Shown: piece after piece, positions 12,532 to 24,659 of the stretch
Layout: every line of letters begins with the position of its first letter
Position numbering within the stretch: position 1 is the first letter of the stretch
Assembly (NCBI RefSeq): GCF_027744825.2
Contig: NC_071342.1
Location: 11,427,501-11,491,500, forward strand
DNA: 64,000 bases
Direction: 5' to 3'
DNA from: Synchiropus splendidus
Taxonomy: Eukaryota > Chordata > Actinopteri > Syngnathiformes > Callionymidae
Program-made: the position numbers and the translations under genes
Notes under the pieces: generated by a model
Seen by the model: only the letters and a program-made list of their open reading frames with translations
What the model was told of the DNA's origin: nothing
Database searches by the model: none

Positions 12532-12585
12532 GATATAGGTTTGAACCCACGACTGAATGCTCCAATAAGACGTGAGCTACAGGTC
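12532..12585 (-). repeat. tRNA-like remnant, possible tRNA-derived SINE
   Basis: On the minus strand TAGCTCA (12579-12573) resembles a tRNA A-box and GGGTTCAAACC (12548-12538) matches the B-box consensus, with a GGAGCATTC-like D-stem continuation between them. The spacing is too short for a functional tRNA because the anticodon arm is missing. A pseudogene or SINE head is more likely than a working tRNA. Confidence 0.35.
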
Positions 12586-13060
12586 TTGAGCAGCGATGCG
12601 ATGGAGTTGTCTTGGTGTAAATAAACTCATGTCTTTCGCTAGCTTATTGAAATGCATGCCAACATCCATTCCCTGGTTTGCTTCGACGGTGAAAAGAAAC
12701 GTCTTGCGTTTCTCGTAAATCTTTCTCGAGATTCAGTGAGTGAGAAACTGGGTTATCTATCAAAGAGTGTGACCGTGTCTCCAGCAGGCCAGAAAGACAT
12801 GAATAATAAAATCTGAGGGGCGATTGAAGGCCTCCCAATAATACTCATTGATCTCCCCGCAAATGTTCCTCCTGAGTCTGCCTTCTCTGGGAGGAATTGA
12901 TGCCTTTTCTGCACATTCAGCTTTACAACCCCCAACCTTTTCATTTATTCTAAAACACTTCAACTTTTCAATTTGCATACAGAGCACACAACCCATCAGG
13001 CTGTCTCTGGATACCTGTTCAAATAGCTGCGGTACTGTCAGAGAACTGTTGAAGTGGAGG

Positions 13061-13063
<3 letters not shown>

Positions 13064-13097
<34 letters not shown>

Positions 13098-13108
13098 CGG
13101 GTGTGTGT
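13064..13108. repeat. (TG)n microsatellite, imperfect at the 3' end
   Basis: Fifteen pure TG units (13064-13093), then GTGCG-interrupted TG to 13108. Confidence 0.97.
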
Positions 13109-16100
13109 TACATGTGTGTAAGAGATGGCCTAACCCAGATAGAATGAATAAAACAGACTTTTAAATGGCCTGATTTACACAGATTCACTAATCCCAGTTT
13201 CAGATCATGAATATTTGATTAACGTTCCATCTATCCCTCAGATAGTGTGGAAAACGCTAGAACATAGAGAAGGGGCGTATGAATGAGAAGAGACAAGGAG
13301 TGCGCACCTAATACAAGATTGATCAAAGCTGAATTGGAGTCACCTTATAGAAAAACTGAATCAAAAGACTCAATTGCTGGTAATGGATGGGAATGGAAAA
13401 GGTGTGGTTTGGGAACAGTTCCCTCGTGAACCCTCCCATGACACTGCAAGGGGCACGCTCATCTACTGAATGAATTCTGGTCTTCTGAAGCGTCTAAAAT
13501 CTGCCTTTTCAGAAGTTTATGTTTGGTCGAAGAATGGAAGCTCTCCCACTGATGTCAGTTCTTCTACTTCTCTTGGCATCACTTCCACACAGTTGTTTTC
13601 CCAATCGTTCGAAGAAAACAGCGACGGTTGTAATTTCCAGTCAAGCATCTGTGCTGATGTGACCGAGACACGGCATCTCCTCATTTAATAAAGATTATGA
13701 AACGCAAGACTGCATTCGAAACATCGCCTTTTAAGATGGAGGCGTGTTTCAGAAAGTGGAATCCAGGTAAACAAAACACCCTGCGAGCATGGCTCAACAT
13801 AGTTCACACGACTGCGTGATCTGAGGGCCTGTGATCTGAGAAGCCGGGGCTTGACAGATCTGGGATCAGGTGTAGGGCAGAGTAGAACTAGCTTCTGATG
13901 TAACATGGCACACTTGACAGGACTGGGATCAGGGAGAGTGCAGAGCACAGCTGGAGCAGCCTAAACAATGACAGCTCTCTGACAGCTATACCTGAGGTGA
14001 GGCAGTTTGATGTGCGCTCGTCCCTTGCTCTTGGTAGATTTCTTTTCTCTGTTATCCCCCAACCACCGCTATATTTGACCCTTATTCCTTTGTCTCATGT
14101 GTTGGCACGTTTCTCCTGTATTGCTTCCAGTTATTCACTTGCTCCTTGGTTCCTCACCGTTTTTTTGAAACAATGGCTTCCAACTATTAGCTAATAGGCA
14201 CAGTTGGCTGGATTTTAAACAGCTCAATAATTCCCCAAAACAAGAACTTGCCTCACTGTAACCCTCTGGCAACCACATTTTAATCACAATATTTTGACTT
14301 CAATTAATGGCTGTGCCAGCCATTGTTCTCAGCCAGTCATTTTTAGTCCAATTACCGATCATTTGTACTGTCAGATGGGATAACACAACATATTTTAGTT
14401 CCCATTACCACATGATTACAGCAGCGGGTGAAGTGTTGATCCAAGCAATGGAGGCTTAACACTGAGATAAACACAACATTTCTCTAATCTGAAAGAAAAG
14501 GCTTTGGCAGTGTAAACACACATTTTTGCCGATTGAAGTTTCAGTCGCAGGAAAAAAAAGGCTGCTGTTTACCTGCCTTTGTGTGTGTGACAAAAATAGC
14601 TCAACGATGGCTGATAATAGAATGAAAAGTTGCACCTGAAACGCTCACACAAATCTCAAATATTGTTACAAAGCTGTCTCATACTGCTAGGTAACACAAA
14701 AGAAGTCCAAAGAGGTGTGTAAGATCTGCGTGTAAGCACCAAATGGACAGCTAAAATGAATGAATGAAAATGAGACTTTAGAAGTGACGTGCCAGTGAGG
14801 AACATTGGGCTTAATCACATCATTTTAAAAGTTTAAGCCATTAAAAAAGTTGCTCCGATGGCTGCCTAATGACGTTCATATATTTGATGACTTCCCACAG
14901 TATGTGTTCGGTAATTATTTATTCCGTTCTCACAACAATGAATTCACTAAAACAGAGCCTCCCCAACACAAATCCAGTGCAGATGTCCTGAAATGTCAAA
15001 ACAGCAAACAGTATTTAAGACAGTTTGCTTATTGCGTACAAGCAAACCTTGAGTTCGCCCTTCACGTTTGCTCAGAACGTCCGCGTGCTCATTCCAAGTA
15101 TTCCACTATTTCATGGCGTTTTGTTCCTTCTGGAGACAGGAATTTGCAGTTTGTTTTCAACCAATAACTTTTAACCCCCATGAAGGAAAAAATGTTCCGC
15201 ATAGACTGCCTTCTGTGTCCCAAACATTCTGTGACAGTCCGTCTTCATTTCTGGAACCGTTACACTCCCACGCTTTGAATCTCTGTCCCTGAGCAATGAA
15301 TAGGTAATGATCTGTGCTGTCACGCTGTACGGCTTTGTAAAATTCACATGCGGACGGAGTCAGGGACACACACATACACCCTGACATAAATGAAGCACAC
15401 GCAGCTGGTGTCTCAGTGAAATGGCCTTGTTTAGGGAAAAGGTTCCCACACTTTTATTCTAAAATTTTATGTCCCGAGATGATAAGGTCAGTGAAGACTT
15501 CACCCCTTATGATCTCACAGGATGATACCTGTTCAGTATGAGGATTGGTCACGTAGAATAGTGACAGCTCAAGAAAATAAGTTCTGGTAGCTGCACTCTG
15601 TGTATATGGTCAATATTTTCTGGCACCCACCTACAGTCTCTGAGTTAGAGGAGTCATCATTCCCTTCCAGGCTAGTAAACTGTTGTAAAGTAAGTCTTGC
15701 TGAAACTTTGAAAACACAAATATGGAGCACCTTCTTTCACATATACTTTACACAGACTTCAGGTATTGACAAGTTGGTGGTTCACTCCACTGGTCCACCA
15801 CTTTCATATTGAAATCTGTTGGGAACAGGGAGTTTGGAAACTGACAATCAGATTTTGTATTGATCTGTCGGTAAGAAAAGGAGGGTGGTGTCAATATCTT
15901 TTCACTGCTCAATGTTATCTTCTTTCCAAATACAGAGACTAGGACAGACACACTTGCAACAGGTCATGGCAAACTACTTTCTCATTAACCCCAAATCCCC
16001 CTACTAACTATGTGACGTTTGACTTGATCAACTCTTTTGAACTCTGAACACACAGACGATTGTCAAGAGGACTTTTGACTTTCACGTTCAATGAATCAAA

Positions 16101-16391
16101 TATTTCCCTCCCACAAAATTTTCCAGACACTGCAGGCAGTGGACTGTCCAACATGTTATGAAAAATACAAAAGTCAGCCGTGCGTGTTGCATGTGGCTGA
16201 CTAAAGCCGTCTGGACGAATGCCAGCATAGAAGCCCTTTAGAGTGAGAAGGTGTTGGATACATTTACAAACCCTGTCACACTCTGTGTGACATTAGTTAT
16301 GACTGCTGTTGTCCTTAAAGCCACTGCGAACGTCACCAAAAATGGCTGCAAACATGTTGGACATTGGAAGCAACATCAGTCGAAAACTTAC

Positions 16392-16555
16392 CGGAACAAC
16401 TGAATTCATGTTTCTGAACTTCGGCCACATTGAGACCCCTGAGTTCGGTTGGCCCTGTGCACTGGGTAAACAGGCCAATTGTCGGTCTCTGCCTTAACCA
16501 CTGAGCCAACCAGGCGAGGTGACAGTCGCAGTTCAGATTGTTGGAATGAAGACGG
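16392..16555 (-). CDS. slit1: slit1 exon 8: LRRCT cap of D1
   Basis: One hundred and sixty-four bases, residues 214-269, the C-terminal cysteine cap of D1: [20 protein letters not shown], then [20 protein letters not shown], then [15 protein letters not shown]. All four LRRCT cysteines are present. [10 protein letters not shown] and [11 protein letters not shown] are close to mammalian SLIT1 and differ from SLIT2 and SLIT3. The acceptor is taacag|CCGTCTT and the donor is TTCCG|gtaagt. The exon shifts the phase from 2 to 1, as in other SLITs. Confidence 0.98.
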
Positions 16556-17102
16556 CTGTTAACAGAGGGCAAGAAGGTCAAACATACACACAGGAAAGCC
16601 CCTTTGCTTTATTTATGTTGAAAGTACAGTTGATCTTGTCAGATCCTGAAAACCTCACAACATGGCAAAGCATGGACTTGATGCCACAAAATTATTTCCT
16701 TGAAGTTGAGCTATATGAAGTAGCTATACAATAAAACCCCACTGGCAGCAGCAGCTCTCAACAAGCCACCGCAAGCGCGCCAGAGTCCTGACTGTGAGAG
16801 TGTGTTCTGCAGCGTAATGGCCTTGATTTCAACATAATTTGAGATTCAGTAATCACACAGGATGCACACTACACAAAAGGTTACCCAAACTATTTATGTC
16901 TATCTGCTGTTATGTGCGCTTTCGATAGAGAAGATAATTACCCCTGGCTTTGCTACAGAACCTTCTATGGCTCTCTGTGGTCATGGCTGCCCCCCAACAC
17001 TGCCTGGAAGCACGCTGCTATTTTCCCTATACTGACTCTATACATGCGGACAATTATTTCAAGTATACGTCTCCAAATCAAGATTGCTATGGTGGAACTT
17101 AC
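16556..17102 (-). other. slit1: slit1 intron 7
   Basis: A 547-base intron; nothing is recognised in it. Confidence 0.9.
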
Positions 17103-17174
17103 AATGTTCGTAGTTTGGGCATGTGGTTGAAGCTGGAAACCGGGATGCTGCTGATGTTGTTGTTGTTCAGAGTT
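17103..17174 (-). CDS. slit1: slit1 exon 7: last LRR of D1
   Basis: Seventy-two bases, residues 190-214, reading [20 protein letters not shown] then LRTF. NNNNI and [12 protein letters not shown] are SLIT signatures. The acceptor is tcttgcag|AACTCTG and the donor is ACATT|gtaagt. Confidence 0.97.
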
Positions 17175-17359
17175 CTGCAAGAACGGACAGAGCAATTACA
17201 ATCACATCATCGGTGCGGCCGTTGAAAAACCAATTTCCAGTCAAGCCTCTATATTTTCTTGCTCAGTTTGAGCGTCCCTCACCGATAAGAACGTATTGCT
17301 CTTCATGCAAACATAAAGAAAGTTTGTTCTATGGTGCAATAACCCATTTTAATCTAGTT

Positions 17360-17590
17360 TAATTTTAACTTTTTTTTATTTTATTGTATATATTTTTTAT
17401 TTTATTTTATTTTCAATTTTATTTTTAGGTTATTAGTATTATTATTTTATTTTTTATTTTTTTATTCTCTGTGTGATGCTCTTCTTGACTGCATGCCCTT
17501 TCTTGCCTCTATTGCTGCTGGAAATGTAAATTTCCTGGAGGGAGTCATCCCAAAGGGATCACTAAACTCTAGTCTAAGTCTAAGTGTATT
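17360..17590 (+). mobile_element. T-rich tract and LINE-type 3' UTR tail
   Basis: A (TTTTA)-like low-complexity stretch (17360-17466) is followed by a segment with GGAAATGTAAATTTCC, GGAGGGAGTCATCCCAAAGG and GATCACTAAA. This closely resembles the fish non-LTR retrotransposon tail in which a 'TTTCCC..AGGGA..CAATAAA'-type end precedes a short tandem repeat. Here the tail repeat is TCTAAG (about 17568-17583). No coding part is left. Confidence 0.5.
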
Positions 17591-18009
17591 TTCTTTACCC
17601 ACTCTGTAACGCACGCACACATTTTCTTCTAGCCTGGCATCAGCTGCTGTGAGAAAATCAGGTCATTTCTATCAGCTTAACAACCCTTTACCATACATCA
17701 ACCTGCTCCCCCTTTATAAACAACCTGTCCCCCTCCCCCATAGAAAAAGCTCACACGCAGAGCCCATCAAAACAACCCCCATCCCCTCGTGCACATTATG
17801 ACAACCCAAATCACTAACTACATCTGCGATCCATTCCTGGCATGTACACACCATTTTAATGTTTTTCTTTTGAATCTTTCAACCCCCCATCAGTGAGAAA
17901 CCACAAACACATATGCGCAACAAAGAATCCCTCCATTAAAAATAGCAACGCCGCCAAAAAACTTACGCATAACTCCCACAAAGACCCTTGAATACATTTT
18001 TCGACAAGG

Positions 18010-18345
18010 GATGATTAATTAAATGTTGCAGCTTTCACAGGAGAAGGCATTTCTTCATTTTATTCAGAGTGCTGGGAGCCCCACTTGCCACACGGCCCAC
18101 CCGCGGCAGAAAGGTGCTGGAAACGTGGGTGGGTGAGGGGTTTTAATGTGATGGAGAGGATTGTTGCCGTCAATGGTGGGGAACAATGACTTTATGGCGC
18201 TTGATGTTGGCGATGAGGCCCCCCACACCAGGAGTATTTTGGCATATTGACCGAGGCCTTGCTCATTAAAGGCCTGCGCAACGCCTATACATTAGTTCTG
18301 CTTATTAGCGACACACAACCATGTTAATTTAAATACAGGCTTTTA
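18010..18345. promoter_or_regulatory. candidate conserved non-coding element in intron 6
   Basis: Unique sequence just upstream (plus coordinates) of exon 6, with GATTAATTAAATG, TTTTAATGTG, CTCATTAAAGG, GCTTATTAGCG and GTTAATTTAAAT motifs. The texture resembles developmental enhancers; this is inference only. Confidence 0.22.
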
Positions 18346-18392
18346 CAATATAGAGTGGGATTGGTTAAATTGCATCACTTCAGGGCACTTAC

Positions 18393-18464
18393 AGAACTTC
18401 CAAACCTCTCAAAGCTCTGAAGGCACCGTCCTCGATGCAGGCGATGTGGTTTTTATCCAGCTGA
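18393..18464 (-). CDS. slit1: slit1 exon 6: LRR of D1
   Basis: Seventy-two bases, residues 166-190, reading [20 protein letters not shown] then LEVL. The acceptor is ccag|TCAGCTGG; a second AG three bases further in would drop the conserved Gln and break the phase, so the first is used. The donor is GTTCT|gtaagt. Confidence 0.97.
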
Positions 18465-18785
18465 CTGGTGAGAGCACAAAGAGAAAGTCGATGGGTTTAA
18501 TACACACAACATCCCAAGCAGCTGGGTTCCTGTCACTCAAACTGAGGGGCTTGGCTAAGTATGCATCTGATGCCTCATGTTGATGAGAATAACTTGCAAA
18601 TGAAAAACAAGGAAAATTACATCAAGGTGTTTTCAGTTTGTTCAAATACGACACTGTAATGACACATTAATAAACAGATTTAGTTCTCACTAAAATGTGA
18701 ACACACTCATGTGTACTCATCTGACCCAATAATGAAGCAAAAACAATCTTTAAACATGAATCACTTTTGGGAAAAAGGCGCTTAC
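18465..18785 (-). other. slit1: slit1 intron 5
   Basis: A 321-base intron; no feature is recognised. Confidence 0.9.
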
Positions 18786-18857
18786 AGGTTCTTGATGTCT
18801 GTAGCTCCTCGGAAAGCTTTTCTGGGAATGGACTGGATGAAGTTCTCACTCAGATCT
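18786..18857 (-). CDS. slit1: slit1 exon 5: LRR of D1
   Basis: Seventy-two bases, residues 142-166, reading [20 protein letters not shown] then IKNL. The [11 protein letters not shown] core is invariant among vertebrate SLITs. The acceptor is ctgcag|AGATCTG and the donor is AACCT|gtaagc. It lies 28.6 kb downstream of exon 4, but phase and sequence continuity are exact. Confidence 0.97.
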
Positions 18858-20379
18858 CTGCAGAGAAAACAAGAGCGGTCATTAGTTCAACAGACAACGA
18901 TGCGTGTCATAAAGGTTTATTTATCAACGGCAGGGTCCAACCTAAGATAAATGGAGCAAATAATTGGTTAACTTAGCCAGATGCAGATTTTTATGACATT
19001 TAAAAATATGATTTCCGTTGTTAGGAAATCGTTTTTTTTTGTCTCCTAGATCAATTCTACATAACTACAGTTAAGAACTAAAGAACAAAAAACATAATGA
19101 AAGTGCAGCTAATGCAATACAATCACGGTCATCAAGGCTCACTTTCACATTCCACTTCTGAGTTCTGCAACACACTTGACAATGGAAAAAGAATCAGTTG
19201 GCTATGCTAATGTGAACTTTTCATGTCACTCACCATCACTAGTGACATCACAGAATGTGAGTTATTTGCGAAATGATTTATCCTTTTCCCCCAAACAGTC
19301 CAACAGCTAAGCAGTGGCTTCAGCTTTATTGAAACAGCAGAAACTCTATAGATCTACTGAGGTCTTAGTGAGGAGATGACAACGCTGACTCTGTATTTGG
19401 CACATGTGAATGCCTGATGAGCCAAGTAGTTTTCACCTCCGGAAAGAAAACTGCCAACCACTTATAGCTGATTTCCACTTTGGAGAGCCTAAAGTGCATA
19501 ATGGCAAACACGTAACCATGTCTGTGCGCTTTGGCTGAACCGTTCGATTCACCGCAGACCAATGGCAGAACATTGCTTGCTTAGCATGGTACATTGAGGT
19601 ATGTCTGGGACTCCACAATATGTGGAAGAACAGGAAAGCCTGAGAATCAATGTCACTACAAACTGCTAACATGGATTTCAATATTAATATTAGCTGACCA
19701 TATTCATTCTGTGAGGAAATAATTCTCTTAAATAGGACTTCATGCTTATCTAGGAAGACTTGACACTGGTTCACGCACATGAGAACGACCTGGCGGAAGT
19801 AGGTTGCGATACAGCAACCTCTCGTGACCATCTCAGCGATGAGACAAGACGAGAGAACAATGTTACAGTTGGAGTTTGAAGTACTTTACACCAGGTCTTT
19901 CAAAGTGAACTGGCTGGCTGAACATAGTCGTGGGCATTACAGAGTAATAGACTTGTTATGATAGGTCATTACAACTAACATCATTCCCTAATTGAGAAAT
20001 TTAAATGACTCAACCAAAACTTGATTTAAAAGTTCAATCATTTGTGTGAATGGCCCTTTTACTCTGCTGAATTTCTCATAAAGACTCAATGCAATTAGCC
20101 AAAGTATATTGAATTTCAAAAGTGCAGACATTATCTTTAAGCTTCATCTCCTCACTTACGTCACTTCCATGGCTTTCTCTCGAGGTAAACATGTGATTTG
20201 TCATTTTTACAGGACGAGTGATATTCACCCGTTGCATCTGAATCCCTATAGACAATAGGCAACAACAATAGCAAGTGTAATGTCCATCCGAATCCGCTCC
20301 TCTACACACAGATAAAACAGCTTCATTTTCTCAAAATGTCATTGTTATTCACTTGGCAGAGGAGGCCGACTACAGTGTT

Positions 20380-20960
20380 GAAATCTGAGTCAGTCTGGCA
20401 CCCCTCCCTCTTATCAAGTGGGCTCTGTGAGAGCGGAATGTGTTTGGGTCTACCTGGCCCTGCGCGCTGATCTGATGAGTAATTGGCCTTCTTACCTTCC
20501 CGTCACCTTCCTGTAATAACAACCCTGAGACAGATGCTGTAACGCTGCGCTGCACACGCACTGTTAATGACTTCCCCGCGTTGACAACTGAAGCGTCTGG
20601 TATGTGTCTCTTCCTGTGTGTTCCCCAGGAACAATGGCGATGGTGACATATTGAGGCGCGGGGCACCACTGGACGGTGAATATACAGTGGCTGCGCTCGC
20701 AACAGTCGCGGGCATAGAAAGCCCAGCAGTATAATTACACTGTGGCAGGAGTTGGAGAAAAAGCGTTCGCTAAAATCGTCCAATAATCCAATTAGCATGC
20801 TTTAACACGACGGATCGCTCCCCGCCGCTGGTGCTGTTCTTTCCTATTGGCAGCTTGCCAATACAGTGTGTGGGGCGCTTTTAATTGTAAATCACTTATG
20901 AATGAGTGACTGTAGTGGAGGCACATTAAAGTAAGAATATGATTCAACCTGTCTGTCGCT
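20380..20960. promoter_or_regulatory. candidate conserved non-coding element in intron 4
   Basis: Balanced-composition unique DNA, with GAGTAATTGGCC, TGTTAATGAC, CCAATTAGCATG and TTTTAATTGTAAATC motifs set in GC-richer surroundings. It contrasts with the AT-rich flanks. No gene-like ORF is present. The call rests on texture only. Confidence 0.25.
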
Positions 20961-22439
20961 CCTGCCACCTAAAGAAAGGAGTGCTATCGTGGTACGGGGC
21001 CCACAAATCTGCTCTTCAAAGACTGAACTGGTTGATGTTATGGCAGCCAGAGCAATATTCTATTTAGCTACGCTACATTTCTTCTTTTACACATTCTTAA
21101 AATGGCAGACAGGACATATCTGTGGGAGGCCAGGCTGTACTTTACATAGTCTGTGGTTACCCCTCAGTGGTATTTTTTTTTTCTAAGCTTGGCCTTGACT
21201 GCCTTGCTTCAGAGATTCTGTGACATTTCTGATTAGTTTGAAACAACTTCTCAAGGAAGCCCGCTTGGCTTTAAAAACAGATGAGAACTGCCACCGCAAA
21301 GAGGGATGCTTGCCACCGCAGTTTTCATTGTAACCATATGACAGTAAATGTAATAATACAGATTTTATACACGCATGACCGCGGTTCAATCTGCAAAACA
21401 AAATAATGAGATGTAACAGTCATTTAAAATGTGTTTGTGTGCAACTATGGGAATAGCAGAGTCAAAAAGTTGTTTCAGAACTTTGTTTTGTTGTTTTGCT
21501 CCATGCTGTTTAAGTGTCAGCCTCTAACTCATGATCCATCAGCAAACATGTTTGGAGAGTTTCCTCAATCTGAAGTCATGAGAGCTGCTTAACAGAGAAG
21601 CAAGGAAGAGCATCTCACCTCAACACTATTCAAGTGGGAGCTTATGACGGGAGCCTTTGTTTTGCTCATTACTACTGTATAAACCGCCTACTATAACAAC
21701 AGAATCTCACATACACTGGACCTAAAGAGATCAACAACTATTTACCTGCATATGTTGGACAAAGAATGTTGAAGATTTAGATACCAGCTCATGGACATGA
21801 ATAGGACTGACAAGATTTGTGAGACTGGTTACAAGACTGGAGCTTATTTGCTGTGGTAACACCAAAATCGAAACACCTCAAGAAGACAGCAGTAAGTTAG
21901 GGATGTTAAAGGGGCAGACATGATGGATAGATAATAGTTTTCAACTGTTCCGCAATGAAGGAAAAAGGCTTTTATCAGAACAAAATTTGAAAATGTGTTT
22001 CTATTCCATGAAAAATGCAAAGCATCTCTGCTGCCACTTCCCACCATCTTTACCAACCTATTTCAGCTCAAATCTTCATGGCACTGCCTAACACCAAGCC
22101 TTTCCATCCGTTCCATCAAATTTCCACAGCCTCCTGGGTCATAAAAATGTCTGTAAGTTTGCTGCTGCAAAACAAGAAAGCCAACTCACAAACTACATTG
22201 CTTCAGTCTGTTTGAGGTTTCTGCGTGTCCAAGATATTTAATAATACAGCAGAGAACTTATTTTTTAAAGAGCTGTGAACAACATGTCGCAGAGGTCACA
22301 ACCTCAGAACCATCACTTCACCTCATAGCTTTGTTCACCTTGTAAAGAGTCATGGAAAACATCAGACACACGCCAGTCAACCAACTCCTTTCATAGGCTC
22401 GTACAGTGTCGTGTCGATATTTCAGGTGAATTGCTGCTG

Positions 22440-23060
22440 CCTCCGGCGACAGTCCAGACCTCCAGGTCTTTTAACAGGGCCCTTTAATGATGTCAAACCT
22501 GAGGCTGTTTGGTTATGATTTCATGAAGGCCAGATCTATTTCATTACAGGCGTGGACCTATGCTTGAGTGAGTGAAAGCGGCTATGCCAGTGTTCAAACA
22601 GCCTAGACCTGGTATGGATTTAGCCTAATGCACTACACGCCTCAAGCTGGGCAGTTAGTTCATTATTGTGGCCTGACGTTGCTCACAGTTCATTTCCATT
22701 GTGGCCTAATGATGGAGTAACACACATGTTTTCAGGTGTGCTCCTGCTGTATGAACTTCTGGCTTGTGCATGATGTGGCCGGCTTTTAATGGACTCATTG
22801 AATGTCGTCGCCACAAAGAGCCCTGACTGTACGATCGGTTCCTGCAAGAACTCTGATGTATAATTCGCAATCTTATCAGACGCTGCTCAAGGCGCCTGCT
22901 TTGTAAATTAGCAAGCGACGGTTGTGTCTGGTTTCTGTCTGATTCACATCATTAACCAGAGATTTCTATCTTGGTACTCCGCCGCGGTCTGTTGACAGTA
23001 GTGCATGGCGTGAACGCCTACTGTGCTTATATAATGCTACCAATCATAGAAGAGAGTAAA
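22440..23060. promoter_or_regulatory. candidate conserved non-coding element in intron 4
   Basis: Unique block with recurring GGCCTAATG and GCCTAATGC-type words, CATTATTGTGGCC, CATTAACC and AATTAGCAAG-like motifs, and no microsatellite. The regulatory role is inferred. Confidence 0.2.
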
Positions 23061-24330
23061 AGGAGATAAGCATTATTCATCATGCATGAGATGCAGATCA
23101 CAACCATTTCAGCGGCGGGACAGAGAGGTGTGTAGGATGGGGCAGACTTGCGCAGTCAGGACCCGCAATGGTGGAGTCTGCGGGCGCAACCTCGAATGCA
23201 TAAATGAAGCGTGGCCCCCGAAACACAACTGCTGACGTCCCAACATAAACAATTACCCCTTTCAGACGTTTGAGGAAACTCTTACCACAGTCGGTTGACG
23301 ACAGCATTTGACAAAGAGCCTCATAAGTCAGATGAGATCTGACGCCTCAAGGTTTGAATCAGAGAATGACAGCGGAATTACGTGCACAGTGCACTTGTGA
23401 TTTAATATCCTCCATCCATCGGCTTTCTGTTTTCTGTGCTATCAAACACAAGCTGGGTCACAGAATATTTACAGGAGCTGGAGGTAGCCTTGAAAATGAA
23501 GGGGTCACCAAGAGAAAGACAAGAAACTTTCATTCTTTCTTGCAAATAGGAGACGCGTAACAGGCGAGGGAATGTGGCTGATTACTTTCTCATTAAGAGA
23601 GTTAATGAGGTGCGAGACGCTTGTTAAAAGTAGTGGTAGTGTGCTGCCACCGACTGCTAACTACTTTCTTCCTCCCACAGAAAGCCAGCAGACACACACA
23701 CAAACAAACACACAGACCAAAGAAACTCCGGAGGAAGAAAAAACTCTGACTGATATGAAACAGTGTATGAACCAGGGTCACACTCTTTTAAAGTTAAAGC
23801 TGAATCATGCAAAAAAAAAAAAACTTTCAGGGTCAATTTAACCAAACTCTATCCTCATATCAGCTCCATTTAATTAACAGCAAAATTGTCTCTTTTTTAT
23901 TATCCATATTTGACCTTTGCTCCCTCAGAATCAGACGGAGCGCAGTGTGGCATGCGAGCCTCGCTGGGCATGGAGAAATGCTCCACAGTGTTCTGTGTTG
24001 ACAGTTGCAAAATTCTCTTGTAATGTTTAAACATTTCTGCAACCATTTATTTGTGATTGACTTTTTATGCATGCGTTTATTTACATGCTCTTCTTTCTTA
24101 TTAAACATATTTTGCTCTCTTTTTATTAAGTAATGTAAGTTTTTATGCTGAGCATTATATTTATGATATCATTATTCCTCTCATATAATTGTTTTATAAT
24201 GTTACTAAATAATAGCAATGGGTTTTTTTTCCAGATTCAATGTTTTTGACATAATATTATTGACATGTTAATTTTTTTCTTCTGTTTTTGCATACATATG
24301 TTGGGATATTTATTCACTAAAATGTAAAAA

Positions 24331-24417
24331 CTACTACTAGTACTAGTACTACTACTACTACTACTAAAAAAAAGAAAGTTCTAATTGGTATTATTATTGT
24401 TGTTGTTGTTGTTGTTG
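24331..24417. repeat. compound trinucleotide microsatellite: (CTA)n and (GTT)n
   Basis: A CTA/TAG-type trinucleotide run at 24331-24366, followed after a short spacer by (ATT)/(GTT)n ending near 24417. Confidence 0.95.
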
Positions 24418-24659
24418 ATGCATCTGCTCTAAGCTGCCTTGAAAACTTGAGAGAAACTTGAGAAACAAAACCGTCTCTTTGCATTTGAGATGCTACTGAG
24501 TTACATGTACTTGTTGAATCCCCTGCTTTAACCCTGAAATAATAGCGAAGTTTCCCATTATGTGTTAAGACAACAAGGAAATGGTACTTTACCGCTGCAC
24601 AAACATGAGGACAGCTTTCATTTGACATTAATTCCCCTGCCAGCCGTGTTGAAATTTGA

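Larger units (their letters stand above)
11718..16391 (-). other. slit1: slit1 intron 8
   Basis: A 4674-base intron. It contains a tRNA-like remnant on the minus strand (12532-12585), a (TG)n microsatellite (13064-13108) and a diverged local duplication (13851-13943). No gene is recognised. Confidence 0.85.
17175..18392 (-). other. slit1: slit1 intron 6
   Basis: A 1218-base intron. It holds a T/A-rich low-complexity tract (17360-17466) that leads into a LINE-type 3' tail (about 17440-17590), and a candidate non-coding element (18010-18345) next to exon 6. Confidence 0.85.
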
